A stretch of DNA of 55,462 nucleotides, taken from assembly GCF_003852515.1 (NCBI RefSeq), contig NZ_QAJK01000005.1, positions 1 through 55,462 of the forward strand. Reading direction: 5' to 3'. Numbering within the stretch: position 1 is the stretch's first letter; every line of letters starts with the position of its first letter. This DNA is from Variovorax sp. KBW07 (GTDB lineage Bacteria; Pseudomonadota; Gammaproteobacteria; Burkholderiales; Burkholderiaceae_C). Both the position numbers and the translations under genes were made by a program. This document shows, piece by piece, positions 27,882-35,786 of this stretch. The notes beneath the pieces were generated by a model. It was not told where the DNA came from. It saw only the letters and a list, made by a program, of their open reading frames with translations, and did no database searches.

Positions 27882-28261
27882 CAGAAGCGCCCCACCACGG
27901 TCGAGATGCGCAGGATGGGCGCGTTGCCTTCGTCGCGCACCTGCACGTCGATGCGGCGGAAATTGGGGTTGAGCGTGGACACGGTCGAGGTTGTCACGTT
28001 GAACGACGCGCCGGCCTGCACGCAGATCGAGCCCGAGTCGCCCACGGCCGGCATCTGCCGCGACAGGCGGGCCTTGGCCAGTTCGTTCTCGGCGCACAGG
28101 TCGGCCAGCACCATGTCGGACTGGCGTTGCGCATTGCGCGTGAGCGACATCGTGGCCTGCGCACCGGCGGCGAGCGCCAGCGCGACGATGCCGAGGGCGA
28201 CGAGCACCTCGATCAGCGTGAAGCCGCCGGAGACCGATGCAGATGCGCGCCGCATTCTCAT
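27881..28261 (-). CDS. gspI: type II secretion minor pseudopilin GspI
   Basis: A 126-residue pseudopilin with the site GG/FTLIEVLVALGIVALALA near residue 13, followed by the typical QRQSDMVLADLCAENELA segment and the C-terminal FRRIDVQVRDEG strand. It overlaps gspH by four bases upstream and gspJ by one base downstream. Length is typical. Confidence 0.94.
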   Translation of the reverse strand: MRMRRASASVSGGFTLIEVLVALGIVALALAAGAQATMSLTRNAQRQSDMVLADLCAENELAKARLSRQMPAVGDSGSICVQAGASFNVTTSTVSTLNPNFRRIDVQVRDEGNAPILRISTVVGRF

Positions 28262-28773
28262 GGCACCGTCGAGACGCTGAAAGGGCGCAGGCCGTCAGTG
28301 GCGATGCGCAGCGAACGCGCGGGCGGGCCGGCCGAATACAGCGTGACCTGTTGCGCCGCAATGATCGGGTCGGGACCGAGCTGCAGCGCGGGAACCTGCA
28401 CGCCGTTGGCGAGCGAGGCCTGGGCCGTGATGCCTTCGGCGACCCAGCCACCGGGCAGCGCGTTGGCCGGCAAGCCGTCGAACACGAAACTGCCTTCGAC
28501 CGGACGCCAGCGCACCGCAACGCCGCTGGCCCGCGACTGCGCGCGCGCCGATTCGAGCAGGGCCGCGAGCCGGTCGGCCTCGCGATCAAGTTTGGCGGCG
28601 TTGGTGTCGCGCATTGCGAAGCTGACGCCGGCGGTGGCGATCGCGATGATCGCGATCACGACGATCAGCTCCAGCAATGTGAAGCCGCGGGCAGCGCGGG
28701 TTGGTTGCTGCTGTTGCCGCTTTGTATGGCGCGAGGCGCCTGTGCTGCTACTGCCAGCTGCCGATGTCGGCAT
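28258..28773 (-). CDS. gspH: type II secretion minor pseudopilin GspH
   Basis: A 171-residue pseudopilin with the cleavage site RG/FTLLELIVVIAIIAIATAG. It has an unusually long pre-leader of about 29 residues rich in Ser, Thr, Gln and basic residues. ATG 28773 is chosen because GAGGG lies about six bases upstream; an ATG at 28800 would extend it by nine residues. Either start lies inside the end of gspG, giving an out-of-frame overlap of about 26 bp. Confidence 0.88.
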   Translation of the reverse strand: MPTSAAGSSSTGASRHTKRQQQQPTRAARGFTLLELIVVIAIIAIATAGVSFAMRDTNAAKLDREADRLAALLESARAQSRASGVAVRWRPVEGSFVFDGLPANALPGGWVAEGITAQASLANGVQVPALQLGPDPIIAAQQVTLYSAGPPARSLRIATDGLRPFSVSTVP

Positions 28774-29188
28774 TCTTGCCCTCGCCGCCGTTCTGGCCAT
28801 CGGCGCCGAACGAGAGCACGTCGATTTCGCCCTTGATGCCCGGATTCATGTACTGGTACGGATGGCCCCAGGGGTCGTTGGGCAGCTTCTCGACGTAGGG
28901 CTTCCAGTTGGGTGCGGCCGGGCCGGTGGTCGGGCGCGTCAGCAGCGCCTGCAGGCCCTGTTCGGCGGTCGGGTAGCGCTGGTTGTCCAGCCGGTAGAGC
29001 TTGAGCGCCTGCATCAGGTTGTTGATGTCAGTGCGGGCGGCGGTCACGCGGGCATCGTCGGCGCGCTCGATCACGTTCGGCACGATCAGTGCCGCCAGCA
29101 CGCCGATGATGACCAGCACCACCATCAGTTCGATCAGCGTGAAGCCGCGTTGAGCGGTTCGGGAGGCGGCACGAAAGAATTTGGTCAT
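28748..29188 (-). CDS. gspG: type II secretion major pseudopilin GspG
   Basis: A 146-residue major pseudopilin. The processing site is RG/FTLIELMVVLVIIGVLAALI near residue 15. The C-terminal domain has the GspG hallmarks RYPTAEQGLQALLTRP, NDPWGHPYQYMNPG and calcium-loop residues in DVLSFGADGQNGGEG. ATG 29188 gives a short basic leader. It begins the minus-strand gsp operon; gspC starts 49 bp away on the other strand, so the promoters must lie between them. Confidence 0.97.
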   Translation of the reverse strand: MTKFFRAASRTAQRGFTLIELMVVLVIIGVLAALIVPNVIERADDARVTAARTDINNLMQALKLYRLDNQRYPTAEQGLQALLTRPTTGPAAPNWKPYVEKLPNDPWGHPYQYMNPGIKGEIDVLSFGADGQNGGEGKNADIGSWQ

Positions 29189-29237
29189 AGGTTGTGGGAC
29201 ATGGTTCGGTAAGCGCGCTGCATGATAATCCGCGGCC

Positions 29238-29859
29238 ATGACAAGTCCTTACTCCGCTGCCCGATGGCATGCCCCACTTGCAACGACCGGCCTTTGGGCG
29301 TTGGCCGCTGGCGCCGCGGTGTTCTTGGGGGCTGCGGCTGGCCTCGCCGGCCGATGCCGTGGCGGCGGCCGCGACGATGCCACGCGCTTCGATGCCTGCT
29401 GATTCCGATGCGGTCGCGCGGCTGCTTGGTGTGCTTCCCGCATCCAGCACGGCGCCTGTGGCCCCCGAGGCGGCGAGCCGCTTTGCGCTGTCCGGTGTGG
29501 TGGCGGACCCTTCGAAGCAGGGCGCCGCATTGATCTCGATCGACGGCAAGCCGCCGCGGCCGTTCCGCGTCGGCTCGAAGGTCGGCGAGGGCTACGTGCT
29601 GCAGTCGGTGGGTGTGCGGGCGGCAACGCTTGGTGCCCAGCTCGATGGACCGGCGGCGTTCACGCTGCAACTGCCGGTGCGTGCGCCGATCAATGTGAGC
29701 AGCAGCGTGCCACCACCACAGATGGCCGCGCCCGCGCCGCTGCCAGCGCCGGCCGGGTTGTTGCCGTCGACCATGCCAGCCGTGGTGGCGCCTTCACAGA
29801 TGGGCGCGGCCGCGATGCAGCCCGCCGCGACGCCGCAACCCCAAGGGGCGGCGCAATAG
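29238..29859 (+). pseudogene. gspC: type II secretion protein GspC, apparently frameshifted
   Basis: The gene is split over two frames. ATG 29238 begins a GspC-like N-terminus with a membrane anchor (WALAAGAAVF), then runs into an unrelated frame and stops at 29400-29402. The following frame, open to 29859, carries the rest: GLRLASPADAVAAA, the homology-region domain (SRFALSGVVADPSKQG, GYVLQSVGVRAATLG) and a proline-rich tail. Removing one T at 29325-29326 (TTCTTGGGG to TTCTGGGG) joins them into a protein of 206 residues. No PDZ domain is seen. GspC links the platform to the secretin, so a true frameshift would impair secretion. A sequencing error or strain-specific mutation is equally possible. 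Confidence 0.8.
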
Positions 29860-29911
29860 GCTGGACAGTGGGGTCGAGGTCGCGCGAGCGAACGGACAAA
29901 TAAAAATGAAG

Positions 29912-29940
29912 AAGCCGGCCTTTGTGCCGGCTTTTCTTTT
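29912..29940. terminator. bidirectional intrinsic terminator between gspC and ilvA
   Basis: AAGCCGGC and GCCGGCTT form an 8-bp stem with a six-base loop, followed by TTCTTTT on the plus strand and preceded by an A-rich run that gives a T-rich tail on the minus strand. It suits both convergent genes. Confidence 0.8.
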
Positions 29941-29960
29941 TCTTTCTGTTCGTCTTTCTT

Positions 29961-31571
29961 TCAGGCCTGAAGGAACAGCCGGTAGGCCGGGTTGGCTGTT
30001 TCTTCGACGTAGGGATAGCCCAGCGTTTCTAGGAAGGCATCGAAGGCGGCGGCTTCGCCGGCCGGCACCTGCAGCCCGACCAGGATGCGGCCGTAGTCGG
30101 CACCCTGGTTGCGGTAGTGGAACAGGCTGATGTTCCAGTTGGGGCGCATCAGGCTCAAGAACTTGAGCAGCGCGCCGGGGCGTTCGGGGAACACGAAGCG
30201 CAGCAGGCGTTCGTCGTGCGCGAGGCCCGTGCGTCCGCCCACCAGGTGGCGCAGATGTTCCTTGGCGAGTTCGTCGTGCGTAAGGTCGAGCGCGTCGAAA
30301 CCGTGCGCGATGAAAGTCTGCGCAATGGTGGCCGACTCGCCGCGGGCCGAGGTGGTGAGGCCGACGAACACGTGGGCCTTGGCGGCATCGCTGATGCGGT
30401 AGTTGAACTCGGTCACGTTGCGCGGCGCACCGCCGCCGGCAGGTCCTGCGGCGCTCGCGGGCATCTCGCTGACCAGCTCGCAGAAGCGGCGGAAGCTGCC
30501 GCGCTCTTCGGGGATCGTGACGGCGAAAAGCGCCTCGCGTTCTTCGCCGACTTCGGCGCGCTCGGCCACGAAACGCAGCCGGTCGAAGTTCATGTTGGCG
30601 CCGCACAGAATGGCCGCGTAGGTTTCGCCGTGGCGGCCGTGCAGCGCGACGTATTCCTTGATCGCGGCCACCGCCAGCGCGCCTGCCGGCTCGACGATGC
30701 TGCGCGTGTCGACGAAGACGTCCTTGATGGCGGCGCACACGGCGTCGGTGTCGACGGCGATGTAGTCGTCGACCAGGTCGCTGGCGATGCGGAAGGTTTC
30801 TTCGCCAACGAGCTTGACGGCGGTGCCGTCGGAGAACAGGCCCACGTCGGCGAGGCTCACACGCTGGTGCGCCGCGACCGATTGCATCATCGCGTCGGAG
30901 TCGTTCATCTGGACGCCGATCACCTTGATCTCGGGGCGCACGGCCTTGATGTAGTTGGCCACGCCGGAGATGAGGCCGCCGCCACCGATGGCTACGAACA
31001 CGGCATCGAGCGGGCCCTGGTGCTGCCGCAGGATTTCCATCGCGATGGTGCCTTGGCCGGCAATCACATCGGGATCGTCGAAGGGGTGGACGAATGTCAG
31101 GTCTTGTTGCGCCTGCAATTCGAGTGCGTGCAAATACGCATCCGAATAGCTGTCGCCATGCAAAACAATTTCGCCGCCGAAGCCGCGCACCGCATCGATC
31201 TTCAATTGAGGCGTGGTCACCGGCATGACGATCACGGCGCGCGTGCCGAGCTTGCGCGCACCCAACGCAACACCTTGCGCGTGGTTGCCGGCTGAAGCGC
31301 AAATCACGCCTCTTGCCAATTGCTCGGCGCTCAGGTGCGCCATCTTGTTATAGGCACCTCGCAGCTTGAAGCTGAACACCGGTTGCTGGTCTTCGCGCTT
31401 GAGCAGAACGGTGTTGCCGAGCCGCTCGCTGAGCGCGCGCGCTTTTTCAAGCGCGGACTCGACAGCAACGTCGTAGACACGGGCGTTGAGAATTTTTCTG
31501 AGATAGTCGGCGGGCGTAAGCGCCGAATGAACAGGCGCATCGCGCTCGATTTTTTTCACGGGAGTTTTCAT
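29961..31571 (-). CDS. ilvA: threonine ammonia-lyase, biosynthetic
   Basis: A 536-residue PLP enzyme that makes 2-oxobutanoate from threonine, the first step of isoleucine synthesis. The PLP lysine is Lys69 in SFKLRGAYNKM, and the phosphate-binding glycine loop is AIGGGGLISG. Two ACT-like regulatory repeats follow after about residue 340 (LLRFVFPERPGALLKFL and the later GADYGRILVGLQVP region), as expected for the isoleucine-inhibited biosynthetic form. It is divergent from the tyrosine recombinase with only 50 bp between the start codons. Confidence 0.97.
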   Translation of the reverse strand: MKTPVKKIERDAPVHSALTPADYLRKILNARVYDVAVESALEKARALSERLGNTVLLKREDQQPVFSFKLRGAYNKMAHLSAEQLARGVICASAGNHAQGVALGARKLGTRAVIVMPVTTPQLKIDAVRGFGGEIVLHGDSYSDAYLHALELQAQQDLTFVHPFDDPDVIAGQGTIAMEILRQHQGPLDAVFVAIGGGGLISGVANYIKAVRPEIKVIGVQMNDSDAMMQSVAAHQRVSLADVGLFSDGTAVKLVGEETFRIASDLVDDYIAVDTDAVCAAIKDVFVDTRSIVEPAGALAVAAIKEYVALHGRHGETYAAILCGANMNFDRLRFVAERAEVGEEREALFAVTIPEERGSFRRFCELVSEMPASAAGPAGGGAPRNVTEFNYRISDAAKAHVFVGLTTSARGESATIAQTFIAHGFDALDLTHDELAKEHLRHLVGGRTGLAHDERLLRFVFPERPGALLKFLSLMRPNWNISLFHYRNQGADYGRILVGLQVPAGEAAAFDAFLETLGYPYVEETANPAYRLFLQA

Positions 31572-31621
31572 TTGCTAACTGTTGATGATAAGAGGCATCG
31601 GGATTGCTTACGAGAGAAGAC

Positions 31622-32752
31622 ATGGACACAAATGTCATAACTCTCTTTCCCAAAGCCCCGGCAGCGAATGATTCCGGTTTTTTAACACGTAGCTATTCCG
31701 CGATTCATGCGCCCGCCAATTCAATAACAATTGAGCAAAATTTGTTATCCGTTTCTGTCAGTGACCTTTCCAAAGGGCTGATGAAGGCGGAGGCCGCACG
31801 CGTTCAGCGAAATGAAATTGGACGGCCCACATGGCAGGTGATGGGCAACCGCCTGCGCGCGAACATCGTTCCGCTGCTGGGCGATTTGCCTGCGCAGGCG
31901 TTCGCAACGGCCGATGCGCAACGCCTGATCGATCACCTGGGCGCGCAGGGTTTCACCAGCACGACGATTGCCCAGTACCTGGTGCTGTTGCGCAAGGTCG
32001 TGATGCACGGCGTGCACATCGGCGTGCTGCGTGACGCACCGGCGTTTCCGAAGATCAAGGTGCGCAGCCAACCGCGCGGCAGCTTCAGCGTGGCGGAGTA
32101 CAGGGCGTTGATTTCCGCGGCGCGCGGCTTGCGCGGACATTCGCATCCGGTGCTCGACCGGCTGTCGGCCGGCGAGCGCTTCTGGATTGCGCGCGAGCTG
32201 CTCGTGATGCCCGACGAGTTGCCCTGGTTGATCCGCTGGATGGTGAACACCTTCGTTCGTCCGAGTGACATCAAGCTCATGAAGCACAAGCACATCGAGG
32301 TCGTGCGCGGCAAGCATGTCTACCTGCGGATGAACCTGCCCGAGACGAAGCGGCACAGCCAGCCCATCGTGAGCTTGCGTCCGGCCGTGCGGGTCTATGA
32401 ATGCCTGGCGGCCTATCGCCGCGAGCATGGCTTTGGCGGGGCGGAAGACTACATCTTCATGCCGCACCTGAAGAACCGCGAGCACGCGCTGGCGGTTCTC
32501 AACTTCTTCTTTCACTGGGTGCTCGAAAAGACGGGGCTCGAGAAGGGGCCGCTGGGTCAATCGAGGACGCTGTATTGCCTGCGCCATACCGCAATCACGT
32601 TGCGGCTCTTGTATGGGCAGGGGATCGACATGCTGACCTTGGCGCGCAATGCACGCACGAGCGTCAACATGGTCGAGCGTTTCTACGCATCGGTGCTGAG
32701 CGGAGAAATGAATGTGGGGCTGCTGCAAAGCAGGCGTGGCCGGGTGAGCTGA
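31622..32752 (+). CDS. tyrosine recombinase (site-specific integrase) with unusual active site
   Basis: A 376-residue protein with an N-terminal SAM-like core-binding region (~residues 60-150) and a C-terminal tyrosine-recombinase domain. Visible catalytic candidates are Arg213 (FVRPSDIKLM), Lys243 (PETKRHSQP), Arg321 (YCLRHTAITL) and the nucleophile Tyr355 (NMVERFYASV). Two positions that are usually His are changed: Tyr318 replaces the His of HxxR, and Arg345 appears where His/Trp is normal. ATG 31622 has GAGAAGA upstream; a TTG at 31604 is less likely. The first ~120 bases are clearly AT-richer than neighbouring DNA, suggesting acquisition. It is a lone recombinase with no phage genes or att site seen. 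It lies 94 bp from the start-less porin of the inverted pair. Confidence 0.85.
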   Translation: MDTNVITLFPKAPAANDSGFLTRSYSAIHAPANSITIEQNLLSVSVSDLSKGLMKAEAARVQRNEIGRPTWQVMGNRLRANIVPLLGDLPAQAFATADAQRLIDHLGAQGFTSTTIAQYLVLLRKVVMHGVHIGVLRDAPAFPKIKVRSQPRGSFSVAEYRALISAARGLRGHSHPVLDRLSAGERFWIARELLVMPDELPWLIRWMVNTFVRPSDIKLMKHKHIEVVRGKHVYLRMNLPETKRHSQPIVSLRPAVRVYECLAAYRREHGFGGAEDYIFMPHLKNREHALAVLNFFFHWVLEKTGLEKGPLGQSRTLYCLRHTAITLRLLYGQGIDMLTLARNARTSVNMVERFYASVLSGEMNVGLLQSRRGRVS

Positions 32753-32762
32753 GGAGGAAGGA

Positions 32763-32794
32763 CAAAAAGCCACCCAGCGCGAGCTGGGCGGCTT
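32763..32794 (-). terminator. intrinsic terminator after the left porin
   Basis: Reading the minus strand, AAGCCGCCCAGC and GCTGGGTGGCTT form a 12-bp stem with one mismatch and a four-base loop, ending in TTTTTGTC. It is oriented for the left porin body and lies about 50 bases after its stop. The recombinase gene ends just before it on the other strand. Confidence 0.75.
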
Positions 32795-32846
32795 GATGCT
32801 TTGCCGATTCGAACTGGCGAGAGCCAGCATGAGAATCAGACTTGGG

Positions 32847-34101
32847 TCAGAACGCGTGGCGGATGCCGAAGTCGTAGCCGGTCGAGGTCTTCGGAACGAA
32901 GACGTTGCCTGCGGTGCTCAGGTTGTAGAAGGCAGGACCGCCGACGGTCAGAGCGGCACCGTTCTTGTTGCTGACGCGAGCGACGGATGCGTACAGGGCC
33001 GTGCGCTTCGACAGGTTGTGGACGTAGCCGAGTGCCAGCTTGTTGGCCTTCGGATCGCGTTCCAGGTACGTGGTCGGCGACGGCAGCTTGTTGTAGTCGT
33101 ACTTGACGGACGAATACGAAGCGCGGATCAGGCCTGCGCCGACTGGCACGGTCAGGCCGAGCAGGTAGCCGTTGAGATTGACGTCAGGACGGCCAGCCGG
33201 AATTGGCGAGACTTCGTAGTTGATCTTGTCCTTGGCGCGCGACAGTTCACCGAAGAGCTTGACGGGACCGAAGTCGTACGAAGCGCCGAGGTTGAACGTG
33301 TTGACCTTTTCGGTCGTGCCCGCGTAGAACGCGTCACCGACGGTGCTGCTGCCGTAGGACGTTGCAATGTCGAGCCCGCCGTTGGCGTAGCCAAAACGGC
33401 CACCGACATAACGGCCGGTGCGTGCCTGGTTCGCGTTGACCGCATCCAGCGGGGTGTTGGTGCCAGAGCTGTACTTGGTCTTCTCGCTGAACGCGTACAT
33501 CAGTTGGCCGTAGAAGCCACCCAGGTTCGGCGGCAGGAAGTAGCCGACAGAATTGCTTGCGCGGTCGTAGTTCGTGTTGCCACCGAAGCCGCCCGTGTCC
33601 TTGGCGCCAAAAGTCTTGGCGTTGAAGCCGTTGGCGGTGTTGATCAGGTTGCCGCCAACGCCGTTGGTGCCGAACGGATCGAACACGGTGTCGTTCCAGA
33701 AGGTCGGGGTGTAGTCACGGCCGAGGCGGAGTTCGCCGAAGCCACCCGACAGGCTGACGGTCGAGCGGCGCTTGAAGGACGCAACGCCGGTGGCGCCGTC
33801 ATCGTTGCTGATCGGGGCTTCGAGCCAGAAGCTCGCTGCCAGGCCACCGCCGAGGTCTTCCGTGCCACGGAAGCCCAGACGGCTGCCGTTGTAGCCCGAG
33901 GTGGTCAGCGCGCGTTGGCTGACCTTGGCGCTGCCGCGGTTGGTATACGCCGGGGTATTGAAGAGGTTGTTGGCCAGAACAGTGGCGCGGGGATCGCGCG
34001 AGCCGTTCGAATAGCTGCTGAACGCAGCATCGACCACACCAAACAGGGTGACGGACGACTGAGCCGAGGCAACACCGGCGACAGCCAGGGCAGCCAGAGC
34101 A
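32847..34101 (-). pseudogene. porin body lacking its start codon (silent partner of an inverted porin pair)
   Basis: It encodes a general Omp32/Comamonas-type porin: the end of a signal peptide (ALAALAVAGVASAQ), a 16-strand type barrel with SRLGFRGTEDLGGGLAASFW and GRDYTPTFWNDTVFDPFG, and the C-terminal GYDFGIRHAF ending in Phe as required for outer-membrane assembly. The body is intact to its stop. However, homology to the right porin ends abruptly at 34101, in the seventh codon region. No ATG, GTG or TTG in frame lies between there and the terminator at 34174-34205. The frame stays open to an ATG at 34322, but that ORF crosses a promoter and a terminator and shows no porin leader. In this orientation it is probably not translated. 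Inversion of 34102-35803 would give it the start cassette of the right porin in frame. Confidence 0.8.
33817..34101 (-). repeat. left copy of a perfect 285-bp inverted repeat (porin 5' end)
   Basis: Base-by-base comparison with 35804-36088 in opposite orientation shows no mismatch over 285 bp. It covers the signal peptide from codon 6-7 to about residue 100 of the porin. Identity ends sharply on both sides; just inside the genes the sequence becomes a mosaic of differing and identical blocks. Confidence 0.95.
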
Positions 34102-34173
34102 GTTGCCCTTTCAGCCGGCGCGCTAGAGTGGGCGCGATGGCCCTGGACGGCCTTTTGCGGGCCTCGCCGGAAA

Positions 34174-34205
34174 GAAAAAAGCCCCGAGCTTTGCAACTCG
34201 GGGCT
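34174..34205 (-). terminator. intrinsic terminator in front of the start-less porin
   Basis: On the minus strand, AGCCCCGAG and CTCGGGGCT form a 9-bp stem with an eight-base loop, followed by TTTTT and a further T-rich run. It ends the candidate small RNA and would also block read-through into the left porin body 73 bp downstream. Confidence 0.85.
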
Positions 34206-34264
34206 AAATCCACCAATTGGAAGGGTGGAGGAGACAACTGGGTGCGCATACGTTTGCGCAATGA
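34175..34264 (-). ncRNA. candidate small RNA (~90 nt) with an anti-Shine-Dalgarno loop
   Basis: On the minus strand a sigma70-like promoter (TTGCAT, 16 bp, TATACT) is followed by three predicted hairpins. The first is TGCGCA-AACGTA-TGCGCA (34260-34243). The second is CCAGTTG/CAATTGG (34241-34235 with 34219-34213, one G-U pair) with a 15-base loop TCTCCTCCACCCTTC. The third is the terminator. The exposed CUCCUCC in loop 2 is complementary to Shine-Dalgarno sequences, as in C-rich-loop regulatory RNAs of other bacteria. No coding potential was recognised. It could instead be an attenuated leader. Expression is unproven. Confidence 0.5.
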
Positions 34265-34269
34265 AATAA

Positions 34270-34297
34270 AGTATATCGACTGTTTGTTGCGATGCAA
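34270..34297 (-). promoter_or_regulatory. sigma70-like promoter for the candidate small RNA
   Basis: Minus strand: -35 TTGCAT at 34297-34292, a 16-bp spacer, and -10 TATACT at 34275-34270. The first transcribed base is expected near 34263. The surrounding DNA is AT-rich compared with the window. Confidence 0.55.
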
Positions 34298-34390
34298 CAA
34301 GCGAGTGATGCTTTTCCCACACATAAATGGGTGTTGACGTGCATTTTTGCCCGACATCCCCTACATCCCCGACTGGAACCCCGAAAAATC

Positions 34391-34840
34391 ATGGAATGCA
34401 CAGTAAGTTGGACCGGTGACGCAGGCACCCGATCGGCCATGGGCTTCGTCGCCGAAACGGGCAGCGGCCACGTCCTGATGATGGATGGCGCGCCCGATGC
34501 CGCGAAGCCTGAGAACGGCGGGCAGAACCTCGCGGCGCGGCCCATGGAAACGGTGCTTGCGGGCACCGGAGGATGCACGGCCTATGACGTCGTGCTCATC
34601 CTGAAGCGCGGGCGCCACCATGTCGAACGCTGCAGCGTCAAGCTGACCAGCGAGCGGGCGGAAAAAGACCCGAAGGTTTTCACGAAGATCCACATGCACT
34701 TCACCGTGGCGGGCAAGGGAATTCCGGCCTCGGCCGTGGAGCGTGCGATTGCACTGAGCCACGAAACCTATTGCTCGGCCAGCATCATGCTGGCGAAAAC
34801 CGCCGAGATCACCACCAGTTTCGACCTGATCGAAACCTGA
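34391..34840 (+). CDS. OsmC family peroxidase-like protein (YhfA type)
   Basis: A 149-residue cytoplasmic protein of the OsmC/Ohr superfamily. The two redox cysteines are in GTGGCTAYDVVLILKRGR and ETYCSASIML, the pattern of the YhfA/OsmC subgroup. Its role is probably in thiol-dependent peroxide or stress defence. ATG 34391 is preferred; an upstream extension of 33 codons has no similarity. It lies inside the putative invertible segment and converges with coq7 (34 bp between stops). A TTGACG at 34333 could be its -35 box. Confidence 0.88.
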   Translation: MECTVSWTGDAGTRSAMGFVAETGSGHVLMMDGAPDAAKPENGGQNLAARPMETVLAGTGGCTAYDVVLILKRGRHHVERCSVKLTSERAEKDPKVFTKIHMHFTVAGKGIPASAVERAIALSHETYCSASIMLAKTAEITTSFDLIET

Positions 34841-34874
34841 AGGCTGCTGCTGCCCGGGCTGCCGGGCATGGCCC

Positions 34875-35504
34875 CTAGATGCGGTGCGCCAGCGTGGTCA
34901 TCACGCGGGAGGCTGCGCGCATCAGCCCCTTGACCGGTGCCGGAAGCTCCGCCGCACCTGCGTCGACGGCCTGTGTAGCGTGGCGTCCCTCGTCGAGCTT
35001 CATCTGCTCGACCACGGCCCGGGAGGCGCTGTCGGCGGGCGGCAGGCGATCCAGATGGCTGTCGAGGTGAGCCTCGACCTGGCGCTCGGTTTCCGCGACG
35101 AACCCCAGGCTCAGCGGGTCTCCAAGGCGCCCCGCGACAAGGCCCAGGCCGAAAGCCCCCGCGTACCAGAGCGGATTCAGGAGCGAAGGCCGTGCGCCGA
35201 GTTCGTCGAGGCGCTGGCGTGTCCAGGCCAGATGATCGGTTTCTTCATGCGACGCCTCCAGGAGCTGGGCGCGCAAGGCCGGATCCCGCGCAACGGCGGC
35301 CTGGGCCGTATACAGCGCCTGGGCGCAGACTTCACCCACGTGATTCACCCGCATCAGGGCGCCTGCCTCTCGGCGTTCGCTCTCGCTCATTTCTCCGGGC
35401 GCCTGTGAGGGGGCGGGTGTGGCCCGGGTTGCATGGGGCCGGGCAAAAAGGGTGCGCAATGCCGCATCTGCCGCGGTCAGGACGGGGTCGAGCAAGGTCG
35501 TCAT
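34875..35504 (-). CDS. coq7: ubiquinone biosynthesis hydroxylase Coq7 (di-iron)
   Basis: A 209-residue membrane-associated di-iron monooxygenase for the last hydroxylation of the ubiquinone ring (demethoxyubiquinone hydroxylase). The ligands are visible: Glu58 in [11 protein letters not shown], ExxH at 88-91 (EETDH), Glu140/145 in [12 protein letters not shown], and ExxH at 172-175 (DEGRH). ATG 35504 is chosen over 35522 because it starts the conserved N-terminus. It points away from the right porin; their upstream regions share 282 bp. It lies within the putative invertible segment. Confidence 0.95.
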   Translation of the reverse strand: MTTLLDPVLTAADAALRTLFARPHATRATPAPSQAPGEMSESERREAGALMRVNHVGEVCAQALYTAQAAVARDPALRAQLLEASHEETDHLAWTRQRLDELGARPSLLNPLWYAGAFGLGLVAGRLGDPLSLGFVAETERQVEAHLDSHLDRLPPADSASRAVVEQMKLDEGRHATQAVDAGAAELPAPVKGLMRAASRVMTTLAHRI

Positions 35505-35703
35505 GGGGCTATTTGAACGCACATGGCGAAGGCGACACGACGGAGCGGTTTGATTTCATATGGTGGCATGTTGGCTGGGCTAAGTCCTTTGTTGCAGGAC
35601 TGCAACGAAACGCGCCGGCCATCCGAGATTTCGGGCGAATTGCTTTGCCCTGCCGCAGCGGCTCTGGTGCAATAGCATCAACTTCCCAAAAGGAGGTTGG
35701 CCC

Positions 35704-35760
35704 GGGGTCCGGTGGGAGCACAAAAGTGCCAGTCACGGTGAGCCCTTCGCACCGGAGCCC
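35704..35760 (+). promoter_or_regulatory. structured 5' leader of the active porin
   Basis: GGGGTCCGGTG (35704-35714) can pair with CACCGGAGCCC (35750-35760) over about ten base pairs with one bulge, enclosing a small hairpin GCAC-AAAA-GTGC (35718-35729). The structure ends 13 bases before the ribosome binding site GGAG (35774-35777). A perfect AAAAGGAGG at 35688-35696 lies about 90 bases before the porin start with no suitably spaced start codon. The rest of the 35505-35786 gap holds no gene; the porin promoter must be there but I cannot place it with confidence. Confidence 0.4.
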
Positions 35761-35786
35761 TATGTTTAACCTTGGAGAAACTTGCA

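Noticed and set aside
31572-32846. Prophage or integrative element around the tyrosine recombinase
   Set aside because: No other phage or conjugation genes, no tRNA target and no direct repeats were seen; the neighbours are ordinary chromosomal genes.
34102-34322. A long in-frame extension of the left porin to an ATG at 34322
   Set aside because: It crosses a sigma70-like promoter and a strong terminator, lacks a signal peptide start and has no porin similarity before 34101.
34137-34337. Plus-strand frame starting with ATG 34137 in the gap before osmC
   Set aside because: It reads through the antisense of the terminator and small RNA hairpins and shows no protein-like pattern or ribosome binding site.
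32793-34337. Long plus-strand open frame opposite the left porin
   Set aside because: It is a mirror frame caused by biased codon use in the porin; a similar one occurs opposite the right porin (35799-37199).
35772-35786. TTG start at 35772 for the active porin
   Set aside because: It lies on the ribosome binding site GGAG, and ATG 35787 begins a perfect signal peptide.
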